64,000 bases of DNA from assembly GCA_030549175.1 (NCBI GenBank), contig JAUKUA010000005.1:3162001-3226000 (forward strand), written 5' to 3'. The notes under the pieces are model-generated. The model worked only from the letters and a program-made list of their open reading frames with translations. It was not told the origin of the DNA and did not search any database. The translations under genes were made by a program, and so were the position numbers. How positions within the stretch are numbered: the first letter of the stretch is position 1; each line of letters begins with the position of its first letter. Below, piece by piece: positions 22,906 through 33,928 of this stretch. The DNA comes from Lasiosphaeris hirsuta (lineage: Eukaryota; Ascomycota; Sordariomycetes; Sordariales; Lasiosphaeriaceae).

Positions 22906-24159
22906 ATGGCGTCAACTCCAATGGATGTTGATGAGCCTTCATTGTCAACCATCGCTCCTGCGCTCAACATCACAAGAACACTGGGCGTCAACGTTCCCCC
23001 GACGACCAAGGTGAAGGATGTGGTCGCAAAATTTAGACCGACAAAAGTACGATTGATTGATGATGCGCGACCCGCTGCCGAACCACCGCTTACCTACCCG
23101 TCTAGCTTTTCCCGCGAGATGACGTTAAGGACGTCAACCCGCAGCCCTACATTTTGTCCATCGACTTTGACGACCCTGGCGAGCTATGCATGACGTCCGA
23201 GAGCGACGAAACTATACAGATCTACAATGTAAAGGAGGGGCGGCATGATAAGACCTTGCTGAGCAAGAAGTATGGTGTCAAGTTAGCCAAGTTTACCCAC
23301 AGCCAGGGAGGTATTATATACGCGAGCACCAAGCAAAATGGTATAGGATTCTGGAATAACCACGGTCGCTTGCCAGGAACTAACAGTCTACGCAGATGCC
23401 ATCCGGTACCTTGCGACAGGCGACAACTCCTTCATTCGATACTTTGAAGGCCACGAGGCTGTTGTGACCAACCTTGCGCTGCACCCCGGATCTGACAATT
23501 TCGTTTCTTGCAGCCTTGACAATACGGTCAGGCTATGGAATCTAGGCACGAAGCAATGGACCGCAAAGCTCCTTCTACAAAACCCCACACTCGCTGCCTG
23601 GGATCCTTCGGGCACTATTTTTGCCATCGGATGCCCTGGCACCGCAAGCATCCTGCTCTACGACTACCGAAACTACGAAAAAGGCCCGTTCACAATCATC
23701 GACGTTTTGAGGGTTTGGCAGCCAGCCGAGCCAGAACACGCCTTCAAAGGTTGGACAGCACTCCATTTTTCCAATAACGGTAAACATATTCTCTTGGGGT
23801 GCCAAAATGGCGGGCATCTTCTTCTGGACGCATTCGATGGCAGTCTCAAAGCGGTTCTCAAGCGGTCGGTCGGCGGCCGAGCTAAGCGCTTGGCTCCGGG
23901 CGAGACCGAGGGAGGGAACGCTGAGAGTAGTGGTGACTGCTGCTTCTCACCAGATGGCCGCTTTGTCTTGGGCGGCGGCAATATGGACCTTGCTGTATGG
24001 GACACCCAATCGTCTCCTAACGAAAAGGGGGTCTTAGAGCCCGAGTACTTGCTGGGAGATAGGAGAGAAACAGCTGTGGTGGAGTACAACCCTCGGTTCA
24101 ACATGCTGACTACGGCAGATCAGGAATTGCTATTTTGGCTCCCCGATAATCAAAACTGA
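22906..24159 (+). CDS. swd2: WD40 protein Swd2/WDR82 (COMPASS and cleavage/polyadenylation factor)
   Basis: Three exons, 22906-23046, 23106-23340 and 23396-24159, encode 379 aa. Swd2 is a seven-bladed beta-propeller shared by the Set1/COMPASS H3K4 methyltransferase and the APT module of cleavage/polyadenylation factor. Typical pieces are ILSIDFDDPGELCMTSESDETIQIYNV split into two blades, YFEGHEAVVTNLALHP, FVSCSLDNTVRLWNL, and the late blades with GDCCFSPDGRFVLGGG and LAVWD. The length and the short acidic N-terminus fit the family. The second acceptor (CGTCTAG) is chosen because it gives LFPRDDVKDVNPQPY in frame. Confidence 0.93.
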
Positions 24160-24618
24160 GATGGCTCGGATAGGAGTTGGGCGGACGGGAATGATATTGA
24201 TGATAACCATTTTGCCTTCTAAAAGGTGTAGTAGCTGTTTGTAGCTGCATGGGCGTTTGGCGGAAAAGGTGGATATGGAAAGGGGAACTGCAACTTCATG
24301 TATGTACACTAGTTTTGAAAATGTGCCACAAGTTGAAAGCAATAAGCGTCATCGCCCACTTGGGGCGGAATTGAGACGCTGAGTCTAGCGAAGCTCAAGC
24401 TCGCCTGACTCCTGCAAGCTGCCGCCCCGCATTTTTGGCAAAACCCCACCATAAAACTCACCGATGGGGTCAAAACCCCCCAGTCACAATTGAGCTGCAT
24501 CAAATCAACGACAGCCCGAGTAACTTGCTTCCTCTCCCACCAGAACCTCACGCATTGCGCGCGTGCGCTCTCACACGACACACACCAAAGAAACTAAACC
24601 CGCACGTCTCCCATCACA
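24160..24618. other. Intergenic between SWD2 and the SRP9-like gene
   Basis: About 460 bp on the same strand, holding the SWD2 3' end and a CA/CT-rich leader before the next start codon. Nothing else is seen. Confidence 0.6.
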
Positions 24619-25176
24619 ATGCCATACTACGAAAAGTCCGAGGACTGGCTCCAGCAATCCGCCCTCCTCCTCCAAGCGCGTCCCTCAACGGTACACCCAT
24701 TCCACCCTCACTTCTCCCGTCCCTCCCTAGGTAACTAACCCCTCCTCCCTGGAGGGCCAGACCCGAATCACAACGCGCTACCACCTCAAGCCCGCGCGGC
24801 GGCGCACCAAGGCCGAGAAGACCGCCGCTGCCGCCGGCACCACCACCACCACATCCTCCTCCACGACAACACCAGCAGCAGCAGCAGCAGCAGCAACGAA
24901 CCCCCCCGCGGCCACCTCGTCCTGAAGACATACGACCCCGTCTCGGGCACCGCGCTCAAGTACAAGACAGCCAAGGCGGCCGAGGTGGGCCGGCTCGTGC
25001 AGATGCTCGGGACGCTGGGACGGCGGATGGCGGCGCTGCCCGAGGTGGTAGTGGTGCCGGTGGCTGAGGACGCGGGTGAGGGTGGGAGCGGGGTGCAGAC
25101 GCCTGTGCCAGTAGAGGGCCCGCCGGGAGGGGGACAGGCGGGTGGGAAGGGGAAGAAGAAGAAGGGGAAGCGGTGA
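24619..25176 (+). CDS. Signal recognition particle SRP9/SRP21 subunit, frameshifted in this sequence
   Basis: Exon 1 (24619-24690) encodes MPYYEKSEDWLQQSALLLQA; the intron ends at the CAG at 24758-24760 (branch CTAAC), giving RPSTTRITTRYHLK, the SRP9 fold start. A low-complexity insert (poly T/S/A) follows. The second conserved half, RGHLVLKTYDPVSGTALKYK and TAKAAEVGRLVQ, lies in another frame, displaced at a C7 run at 24901-24907; one extra C would make a continuous 162-aa product with a lysine-rich tail. As written, the frame ends shortly after the run at the TGA near 24923. There is no GT between the two halves, so a normal intron cannot explain it. SRP9/SRP21 with SRP14 binds the Alu domain of SRP RNA and slows elongation. 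Confidence 0.75.
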
Positions 25177-25691
25177 AGGCGGAATGAGGATGGGATTAGG
25201 ATGGACGGATTGGTTGATTGTCTGCATTTACCGGCTTGACGTAGACGGCATCTGGTGCGAGTAAAAGGAAGACTTCACATTAATCAGCAGAGAATGGCAT
25301 GGTTCATGAGTATAGCTTGCAAGTGTATTATTGCTAAGCTATCTACTTGTACATGCCGAAACGATGACTCCGTAATCCATCCGCCATCATTTCTCCCAAC
25401 CTTCATACCATACATTCCCAGCAAGCCAAATAATGTAAGAGGGGTACACTCCCCCCTAACACCTGAACGCCACCAATGTCAACATAGTTCCGCGCAGCAC
25501 TTGCGAAATGCGGCGTATCCAATACAAGGCCTCCCAAGACAATTGGAGACAGACCAGTCAGACAATTGCCGCCGTCGTCTATGCCAGAGCTTGCTGTAAC
25601 AAAAGAGACGAATATCAAATACAGAGGGGGTATTAGAGGAAAATTATCGTAACGAGGCATAGAGGGACTTTGCAGCAAGGACTGTGGTTGT
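25177..25691. other. Intergenic between convergent SRP9-like and RNR2 genes
   Basis: About 515 bp shared by two 3' ends. No coding signal is seen. Confidence 0.6.
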
Positions 25692-27134
25692 TTAGAAGTC
25701 CTCATCGAAGGCGAAGTCGCCGCCATTCTCGTTCTCGATAGGCTTGCCGCCGAGTGTCAACTCCTCAACAGGCTTCTTGGTGCCGGCCATAACACCAACC
25801 TTCTGGTACTCGCCGACGCGCTTCTCAAAGAAGTTGGTCTTGCCGCCGAGGGAGATGTTCTCCATAAAGTCGAAGGGGTTGGTGACCTTGTAGACCTTCT
25901 CATTGCCAAGAGCGACGAGGAGACGATCGGCAACAAATTCAATGTACTGCTTCATCAGGTTCGAGTTCATGCCGAGCAGGGCGCAGGGAAGAGCCTCGGT
26001 GAGGAACTCTTGCTCAATGCGAACAGCGTCGACGATGACTTCCTCGACAACCTTCTGGCTTGGCCGGTTGTTCAGATGGGAGAATAGAAGACAAGCGAAG
26101 TCGGTGTGAAGACCCTCGTCACGGGAGATGAGCTCGTTGGAGAAAGTCAGGCCGGGCATGAGACCGCGCTTCTTGAGCCAGAAAATGGCAGCAAAAGCAC
26201 CGCTGAAGAAGATGCCCTCAACAGCAGCGAACGCGACAAGACGCTGGGCGAAGGTCGATTTCTCGTCGGTGATCCATCGCAGGGCCCAGTCGGCCTTCTT
26301 GCGGATAGCAGGGACTTGAAGAGGGTTAGAAAACGCGTCAATTTGGTTGGGAGAAGCAGAACTTACTGGTGTCAATGGCATTGAACAAATGTGTGCGCTG
26401 GGCGGGCTCCTTGATGTATGTGTCGATAAGAAGCGAGTATGTCTCAGAGTGTATGTTCTCCATCATGATCTGGAAGCCGTAGAAGCAGCGAGCCTCGGGG
26501 ATTTGGACCTCTCCACTGAAGCGCTCTACCAAGTTCTCGTTGACGATGCCATCGGACGCGGCAAAGAAGGCGAGGATGTGGGAGATGAAGAACTTCTCGT
26601 CGTCATTGATCTTGTTGTTCCAATCGTGCATGTCCTTGGACAGATCAATCTCCTCAGCCGTCCAGAAGGAAGCCATAGCCTTCTTGTACATCTGCCAGAT
26701 CTAAGTCGAGATGTTAGCACGCGATCCACTGTACACGTCGGGTAGAGGGAGACGCGTCACATACCTCGTGATACTTGATAGGGAACAGCACAAAGCGCTG
26801 AGGGTTCTCCCGAAGGATGGGCTCATCAATCTCACCCTCTTTAGCAGTGGGTACGACGGCGGTCTTTGTCTCGTCCCTCTTTGTGTCGGACTGATGGTTT
26901 GCGTCCATCTGCGCCTCGAGGGTGGCAAGGTCAGAACCGAAGGCTGCGTTCTCCTTGCCAATGCCAAAGTCAAGCTTCTTGATAGGGGACTCCATTCTGA
27001 GGGACTCAATTGCGGATGCAGCCTGCAGGTACGCGTGGTTAGAGTGCGCAACGCGGTTGACGCGGTTGACGCGATTAGAGTGCGCCGGCGACGCGCGAAC
27101 ATACCTGCTTGGAAGGCGTAATCTGGGCAGCCAT
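25692..27134 (-). CDS. rnr2: Ribonucleoside-diphosphate reductase small subunit (R2)
   Basis: Four exons on the minus strand, 27134-27105, 27022-26765, 26700-26367 and 26314-25692, give 414 aa. R2 carries the di-iron/tyrosyl-radical cofactor that activates the large subunit to make dNTPs in the cytosol. Visible features are the N-terminal [13 protein letters not shown] segment, the start of the ferritin-like fold at [23 protein letters not shown] (iron ligands plus the radical tyrosine), [28 protein letters not shown] (E and H ligands) and a C-terminal acidic-aromatic peptide ending FAFDEDF that docks to the large subunit. All family landmarks are intact. Each of its three introns carries an ACGCGT hexamer, described separately. 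Confidence 0.97.
26333..26338. promoter_or_regulatory. ACGCGT (MCB-like) in RNR2 intron 3
   Basis: A perfect palindromic MluI cell-cycle box lies inside the 52-nt third intron (26315-26366). MCBs are bound by MBF (Mbp1/Swi6 or Cdc10/Res) and drive G1/S genes, including ribonucleotide reductase in yeasts. The site is seen directly; its function is inferred. Confidence 0.5.
26752..26757. promoter_or_regulatory. ACGCGT (MCB-like) in RNR2 intron 2
   Basis: A perfect ACGCGT in the context GACGCGTC, close to the donor end of the 64-nt second intron (26701-26764). Confidence 0.5.
27031..27080. promoter_or_regulatory. ACGCGT plus clustered ACGCG repeats in RNR2 intron 1
   Basis: Intron 1 (27023-27104) holds ACGCGT at 27031-27036 and then two tandem copies of the nonamer ACGCGGTTG plus a third starting ACGCGATT, spanning about 27050-27076. 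A further GACGCGCG lies near the donor. The density of ACGCG cores is far above that of surrounding DNA. Confidence 0.55.
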
Positions 27135-28237
27135 TGTGTTGGATTGTGAGGATGGGTATCAAGAGTCAAAAGTGTCAAAGGCCACAATATATGAAGGCTT
27201 TTGAGTACAATTGAGAGGGTGGTGATGTGCGAAGTTGTGGATGGGCAGACAAAAACTAGCCGAGCTGAGGGGAGCTGGACAGAGGGACGCGATTCTCTTA
27301 AATGCAGCACGACAGCACGTGGTCCCACCCTGCGCAATCCTGCCAAGCCTGCTAACCCCAGCGCGTGCCTCGCGTTTGACGCGACTCGGCCTGTGTCCGC
27401 AACAACCAGCCACCCAATTACCCAAAGAAGAAAAAAAATACCCACTTTCACCGTCTCGCTTTATCAGATCTGACCGATTCTCACCAAGCGCAACGACTTT
27501 GACCCACATCCCCCCCTCTTGGCTTCAGGAACAGGCAAAGAATGCAATCCAGCTGTATCTTTGCGCGCCTTGCCACCCCAGCCCCTATCTGACCTATCCA
27601 GCCGCTCTAGCGAATCGGCCTGAATACTTTAATCCCCCAGTCCCCCTCTGGTATCTCCGCGACGCCCTTTTCCATTACTTATCCTCATTATCACCTCCCC
27701 CTGATTGTACAAAACACTACGTACATATACCTAGAGAGCTTAAACTACCCCAGAGCCGATCCCCCCATATCCACTTCTAGTTGCCACCCGCGCCCGCGTT
27801 GCTGTGACAGCAAGCGGCGATGCAAATTCATACCGCCCGCGGTGGAGTTACACCATTTGGTTGCTCGGTTCCCAGATCTTGAGACAGGCAGCACCCTTGA
27901 TATTCCTCATGCATTCAGCTCAATTGTCTTTGCGCAATCTACTCACCCAGTTTCTTCCTTGCGCTAGCATGAGTACTTGGGTTGCCTTGTATTACGCGAG
28001 TCTCTCTAAGCCAATCGAGCTCTATATTCAGGATATCGCTAGCAATATATCAGGCTGCGCCATTACCAAGATATCAATCAATGTGTGTACATATGTCCAT
28101 ACTGCCCGTTCGCTTTCCGAGACGCAAAACCCAATCTAGATCAATACGCCATAACACCTACCCGATCCAGCCATCGTGTGAATGCCCAGCAACATCCCCA
28201 ACACCCCACTCCACTCCCCCATAAGCCCCGGCCAGTC
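27135..28237. other. Promoter region of RNR2 and 3' side of the DUF4112 gene
   Basis: About 1.1 kb on the minus strand. It contains two GACGCGA hexamer-like sites (near 27287 and 27378) but no perfect ACGCGT. A pyrimidine-rich tract occupies 27500-27780. No gene is seen. Confidence 0.55.
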
Positions 28238-29040
28238 CTATCTTCTGTTTTGTCTCTGGCTTCTGCTTGCATGCACCGGTGTTACTCCTTGAGTCATAGC
28301 CATCTCAACGTCGGGCCGCCTCCCTCTCGAATCTGTTTGAACTCGTAGTTCGCCGGGCAATATAAGAGAGTGTCCGCTCTCGTCTTCGACCTGACCGCTT
28401 CTGAGTGCCTTTGCCTTTTCCGACAGATATGCATCGAGCAGCCAGGCGTTGCGCGTGTTGGCCCGATACAATGCATCGACAATATCTCCGAGGAAGGGAA
28501 CCAGACCGATGCCGAAGTCCACCATGACGTTCCAAAACATTCTCGCATAGAGGGTTGGCGGTAAACCACCATCGACCTTAGCGGCTGACTTGATGAGGTA
28601 CATGGCCATTAGGAGGTCGGCAAAGTCGCCAATTCTGAAAGTGTGGTTAGCCAGAGCGCCTTTGATTCGCAACTGCAATAGCACTTACACAGGTATCAGG
28701 CCAATGAGAAACGACCAGCCGAATCTCGATCGGAAGCAGCAGCAGCGGAAGCTCATATCCCATTTGTAGGCCTTCCTCCGCACCTTCTTGAGAATAGCCT
28801 TGTCATTGCTGGATAGTTCCTCTGGAATAGGCCTCTCGCGTTCCTTGTACTTGACAATCTCGCCGCGGTTGTTGTGGACCGGGACCTTTTCGGTATAGGG
28901 GTTCTATCATCGTCAGCGTTAGTGGGTTGGGCCCGTTCGGCTTTAACTTGTCGCAAACTTACATCAGAGTTAGTGTTGACACCTTTATCCTTAAGTCTCC
29001 CAAAGGCCTTTTTACCAAGAATTCCGACGACGGCGTTCAT
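28238..29040 (-). CDS. DUF4112 membrane-associated protein
   Basis: Three exons on the minus strand, 29040-28963, 28903-28689 and 28634-28238, give 229 aa in one frame. The core matches the fungal/bacterial DUF4112 pattern: a basic amphipathic stretch (KKVRRKAYKWDMSF), a short cysteine/aromatic stretch CCCFRSRFGWSF, then a hydrophobic hairpin FLIGLIPVIGDFADLLMAM and, later, VDFGIGLVPFLGDIVDALYRA; the repeated (I/V)P(V/F)(I/L)GD(F/I)xD(A/L)L motif is characteristic. The C-terminal tail is charged and probably disordered. The molecular function of DUF4112 proteins is unknown. The adjacent cysteines near residues 78-80 are candidate palmitoylation sites (inference). Confidence 0.85.
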
Positions 29041-30104
29041 TGTGAGGCTGTTTGTGATTTTGGTGTAGTGATTGAGGCAGAAAAAAAAATCTCCAGTGCA
29101 GAGCAGCTGAGGACGAAGTTGAGGGAAATGTGTAGCTTATATCAAGCAAGCGCTTCGCTTTGGTGAGGCTTCTGGCGGCTCCAAGTTTAGCTAGAGACCG
29201 CTGTATTGGCTATGGCTCGCCGTTTGTTCGTCTCACGTTTCAGATGCGCGCTTGAAAGAAGGCCTCAGACAAAATCCAGTGGGCCAGCTGAGCGGAGCGT
29301 GCTGAGCGTCTAAAAAGAAAATTGCAAGGTGATGAGCAACTATGTATGTGGCCAGCAGCAATTATTCCCCTCCCTCTTATCTATATACGTCTGTCAAACT
29401 AGTTTGAGGGCGGTGACCACAGGAGCGTATGGCACGCTAGCAGCTTTTCCTGGTTTCGCACGATGACGTCCCTGAGTGGCGCGTGGAGGGAGACCTCCCA
29501 GCAGCGCCTCGCTTGCCTGCCGTCAATTGCCGTCGTTAGCTTCTAAGGTGGGGTGGTTCAGATGGACCAGGGCTATGCACCGCCACATTCCAAACCCTGT
29601 GGCAATGTTCCCGCCCAACCACCCAACTTTCAGCCACCATGCAAAGTAATCGCAGCGAGCCGCCTGGCCCCTCGTAATCGACAGAGTGGAGCAATGCCAG
29701 TGAATACCATCCACGTCTGCCCACGTCTGTTGCACGCTCCGACTTGCAGATAGCGTCAACAACACACCCATTTCAGCTCCCAGAGCCAGCCCAGTCCCTA
29801 AAACTGCCGACTAATCGCCCTTGTCACCTAATTACTCACCCTTTCGGGCATCTGCGCTGCCATCCGGGAACCCGACTTGTTGTGCAGCAAGCACCCAGTG
29901 TTGGCGGGGGCATCCTAGTCTGCATCTGCGAACAGGCGGATAGCAAACAGGCGAACAGATAGCCCCTCCTCGCCTCTGGCGCTCCGCTCTGCGGCCTCAT
30001 CCTTGACGCGACACCATCCGACCCCTCGAGGCGACTTCGTCACACCCAAGGCCCCCACCACTGCGTCCCTGAATCTGTGGACATGCTCTATACACAACCT
30101 CAAA
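29041..30104. other. Divergent promoter region between the DUF4112 gene and DCP2
   Basis: About 1.1 kb. No convincing open frame or RNA; it presumably contains both promoters. Confidence 0.6.
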
Positions 30105-32924
30105 ATGGCCGAAACAAAGATGCAACTCGAAGATTGTATGTCGCCATGACCCCGTCGCGCTTGACGCGCTTCGCACTCTTATCCTCGGGAGGGTGCCCCC
30201 TGACTGACCTTACTCCCAGGGCTGGACGACCTCTGCGTCCGCTTCATCATAAACCTCCCCAAGGAGGATCTCTCCTCCGTCGCCCGTATTTGCTTCCAAG
30301 TTGAGGAAGCACAATGGTTCTACGAAGACTTCATCCGACCGTTGGACCCTACCCTCCCGTCCATGTCCCTCCGCAGCTTCTGCCTCCGCATCTTCCAGCA
30401 CTGCCCGCTCCTCGCCTCCTTTTCGCTTGAGAACCACATGCGCGCCTTCGAAGAGTTCCTCCAGTACAAAACTCGAGTCCCCGTGCGGGGCGCCATCCTG
30501 CTCAACGAGGAGATGGACTCGACAGTCCTCGTCAAGGGCTGGAAGAAGGGCGCCAACTGGAGTTTTCCCAGAGGCAAAATCAACAAGGACGAGGACGACC
30601 TCGACTGTGCCGTGCGTGAGGTGTATGAGGAGACCGGTTATGATATCAAGGAGGCCGGCTTGGTGCCCAAGGACAATGAGGTCAAGTACATTGAAATCGC
30701 CATGAGGGAGCAGCAAATACGGCTGTACGTCTTTCGTGACATCCCTATGGACACCCCGTTCAACCCAAGGACTCGAAAGGAGATCAGCAAGATTGCCTGG
30801 TACAAGCTGTCCGAGCTGCCAGCCTTTCGCAAGAAGGGCACCGGCCAGGATGATGCTGCGGCGGCATCAAATGCAAACAAATTCTACATGGTGGCTCCCT
30901 TTCTGGTGCCTTTGAAGAAATGGGTCATGCAGCAAAAGAAGAGAGATGCGACGACACGAGCAACGAGTTATTCGTCCCACTTGCCTGTGCAAATGCCGCT
31001 CGAGGAGCCTCTCACCGAGGATGATATCGGCATGCACAACGAGCCCGTGCCCCGCGCCTCCGGCTCACCTCCTGCGATCGAAACAATGGAAGGCACAAAC
31101 CTCGAACTGCAACGTCTCCTCAAGATGCAGCCTGCGACACAGGGTTTGCAGATGAGCCCTTCTAATGCCCCCGCGAATCACGACAAGGGCGAGGCCTTGA
31201 TGGCGCTTCTGCGGCAAAAGAGCACCGACCCACCCGTTCAGGAGGCTCATTCCGCTCATCATCAGATTCCTCATACCCCCTTGGACCACACCTACGTCAA
31301 CGCTCCCGAGCCACCCACCCCGCACCATCACCACACCACCCAGCGCATACCCGTACCCAGTCATCAGCCACCGCCAAGTTTCCCCATTGCACATGGCACA
31401 AACCAGACTGCTCAGAATGTCCAGAACGTCCAGAATACATCCTCTGGCTATTTCAGTTACGCTCGACCGCACGTCAACCTAACACCCCAAAGCTTCGCAT
31501 ACGGCCGAAACCCTTACGTCAACCCAGCCCAACAGGCACGGAAGGAGCCTGTGCTTCTACACCCACAGCCCCTCCCGCCACAGGTCCAGCAGTCCATTCT
31601 CGTGCGAGGCATACTGCCAACTCCTCAGCTCCCGGATACGACCAACCAAAGCTTCGCGCAGCCCCCGCCTCCAAGCCTAGGATCTTTCCCAGGTCAGAAA
31701 TCCGAACCATTCCAGACACAGACACAGGACGCGAAGATGCCTCCCCCGTTGACCGGACACAGAATGTCTCTCTTGAACGCATTCAAGAACGAAAATCGGC
31801 AGCAAGGCGAGAACAAAGCCCCCGGCAGTTCTGCTCGGAACAATGCGTTGCCCTCTCCGAGTCACCAGGGCCCAACTCAGTCGCAGGCTCATTATGGCTC
31901 AACTCAAGGCCCTTGGGCCAACACGGTCTCCAACCAAGCGTCGAACCCGGCAACTCAATATCTGCCACACTACGCAACTGGACACAATGTGCAGCCATCT
32001 CCCGACACGCGTTCTCAAGGCGTGCCCTCACCCGCAACCCAAGCTTCAGGGACTAGGTCAGGTCAGCCCTCTGAGGCGCATCGTTCGGCGTTGCTGGACA
32101 TGTTCAAAAAGGCCGGCCCCATATCGCCAAATAGCAGCGATTCAACAGTCATACCTGGCAAAGCAAGGAGCGGAATGAGGTACACACCACAGGAGGAATC
32201 TAGAAGCCCTGTGTACAGAAATACAGAGGCTGCGGAGGCTGCTGCACGCGCATCGGAGATCAATGGTTCGCCTGTTCGCATGAACCCAGAGGCCAATCTA
32301 CCCTATCGGGCGGTCCAGATTCTCAGTCGGCAGAAACAGCCAGAGGTAGGGAAGGATCACGACATAGCTACAACGCAGCTGCACAACCACGCCGCCGCCT
32401 CAATGAATTCGACCCAGTATGAGATGAGAAACTCTGGCTATCGCAATCAGCCCTCTCCTCGGGACCGCGGCTTCGCGCACCAAGGAGGAGAGAACCAGGG
32501 CAAGGGCTCGCCTCGCTTCAGCCTCGCAGCGCAGGCGGCCGGTCGCCCATACGGTCACTCGCCACAGCACAGCCTGTCAAGCACTCAGAACGTCTCGTCG
32601 TTTCAGCCGCAGCCGACCAATCTGCTCCAGCAGCGGCAAAACCCCAACCCAGAGCAGAAGCAGAAGCTGCTATCACTCTTTGGAAAGAGCCAACAGAGCT
32701 CGCCGACCGGATTTGGTTCGGACGACAAGAGCAAGTTTAAGGAAGCCAGCATGCATGACCAAATCAGACCCCGATCCCGGGTTGCGTCGCTCGCTTCGGC
32801 CGGCGGTGACAATATTCAGGGCAGTGCGCCCACTTCTCGACGGGGCAGCGGAACCCCGATCTCTCCTGCAGACCGCAATTTCCTTCTTTCCTATCTCGAG
32901 TCTGTTTCAAGCGGGGGTCGGTAG
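30105..32924 (+). CDS. dcp2: mRNA decapping enzyme Dcp2
   Basis: Exon 1 (30105-30135) and exon 2 (30220-32924) encode 911 aa. Dcp2 hydrolyses the m7G cap in cytoplasmic P-bodies, activated by Dcp1 and Edc proteins. The N-terminal regulatory domain begins LEDWLDDLCVRFIINLP and includes EEAQWFYEDFIRP (Dcp1-binding); the Nudix domain starts at VPVRGAILLN, has KGANWSFPRGKINKDE and the Nudix box at about 129-151 (catalytic REVYEET glutamates). Box B follows (NKFYMVAPFLVPLKKW). The remaining 650 residues are Q/P/S-rich and disordered, with several leucine-rich motifs: ALMALLRQKS (about 336), SLLNAFKNEN (527), ALLDMFKKAG (634), KLLSLFGKSQ (826) and FLLSYLES (898). These resemble the helical leucine-rich motifs that bind Edc3 in fission yeast. 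Confidence 0.95.
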
Positions 32925-33928
32925 GCGCTTCTTCTCGTCATATTTTTGTATGTTCTGCTGCATGATAGTGGCGGGCGTTGTCTTGTTGCATCGTCTGGTG
33001 TTTTCTTTTGGGGGAGGGAGGGGGGGGCAGTCTCTAGTCGATCAGTACGCGCATCGAAGCAGTTGGGATTTTCTCTGGGTTGTGGAATTGGCAGGCTGCC
33101 TATCAATCGCATGGTTTGGCGAAGGAGTTAGCTGCGTGCCCAGTATTTACCGGGTAACGGAGGGATCTGGAGAAATTCGATGCGATAGGGAGGCTCCGGG
33201 TGTTGTCAGCGGCCTAGACAGCATGTAAGCTTGTCGAGAGGATGAACTGCTTTGCGTAGCAAACTGCCTTACGTAAGGGTAATTCCACAAAACGAAGAAT
33301 TGGCCAGTCGGTCCAACTGCGTTTATCTGGGGGCATGTCGGATAGGTATCTATTGTGGCACAAACAGGTGCTTTGAGGGGAGTTCCATGATATTTGTGCA
33401 TAGTGCCTCTGGATGTGGGTGGCCTGATGTTTGTTGTAAACCCCCCCCCCCCCCCAATTCCCGCGCCCAATTCCCGCGCTGAGCGGTGGCATGTCGTCAC
33501 CTGTGCTTCTTCAACCAAATACTTGTTTGCGATATCGAACTACCACAAACTAATGAGCCGACACGGCTGGGCCTTGACTTGGTCGGTCTAGCCACCCTGT
33601 GGGAAGAGCAGAACATCGTACCATTTTTATCTTGGACCCTAGCGGGAACGGATGTCGGCTAGTGCCGTGCTTCTGTCTGCTTTAGGGGCATAAGAGTGGG
33701 TTTGAGGGGGGCGGGGGGAACTGAAGTGATTCTGTGAAAGAGTGTTATCTGTCTTTTGGGACTGGTTTGATTTATATACTTGCTTGTCTGCCTCGTGTTG
33801 GGGTCAGGTTTCTGTGGTTGGACTGGATTTGGTTGTTTAGCAAATATATTTACTTGCTTCCAGTTGGACAGCTCGCTGCCGCAACTCTACATCCACGTCC
33901 CCTGACACCCCAAAACACTACAAAAACA
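32925..33928. other. Intergenic, 1.0 kb, DCP2 3' region and SDR promoter
   Basis: Same-strand neighbours. It contains a C15 run at 33441-33455 and G-rich tracts near 33010-33030 and 33705-33720. No coding signal is accepted. Confidence 0.6.

Noticed and set aside
24761..24910. A GC-AG intron to explain the SRP9 frame change
   Set aside because: No AG|GCAAGT-like donor exists in the interval, and the low-complexity stretch lacks a branch sequence.
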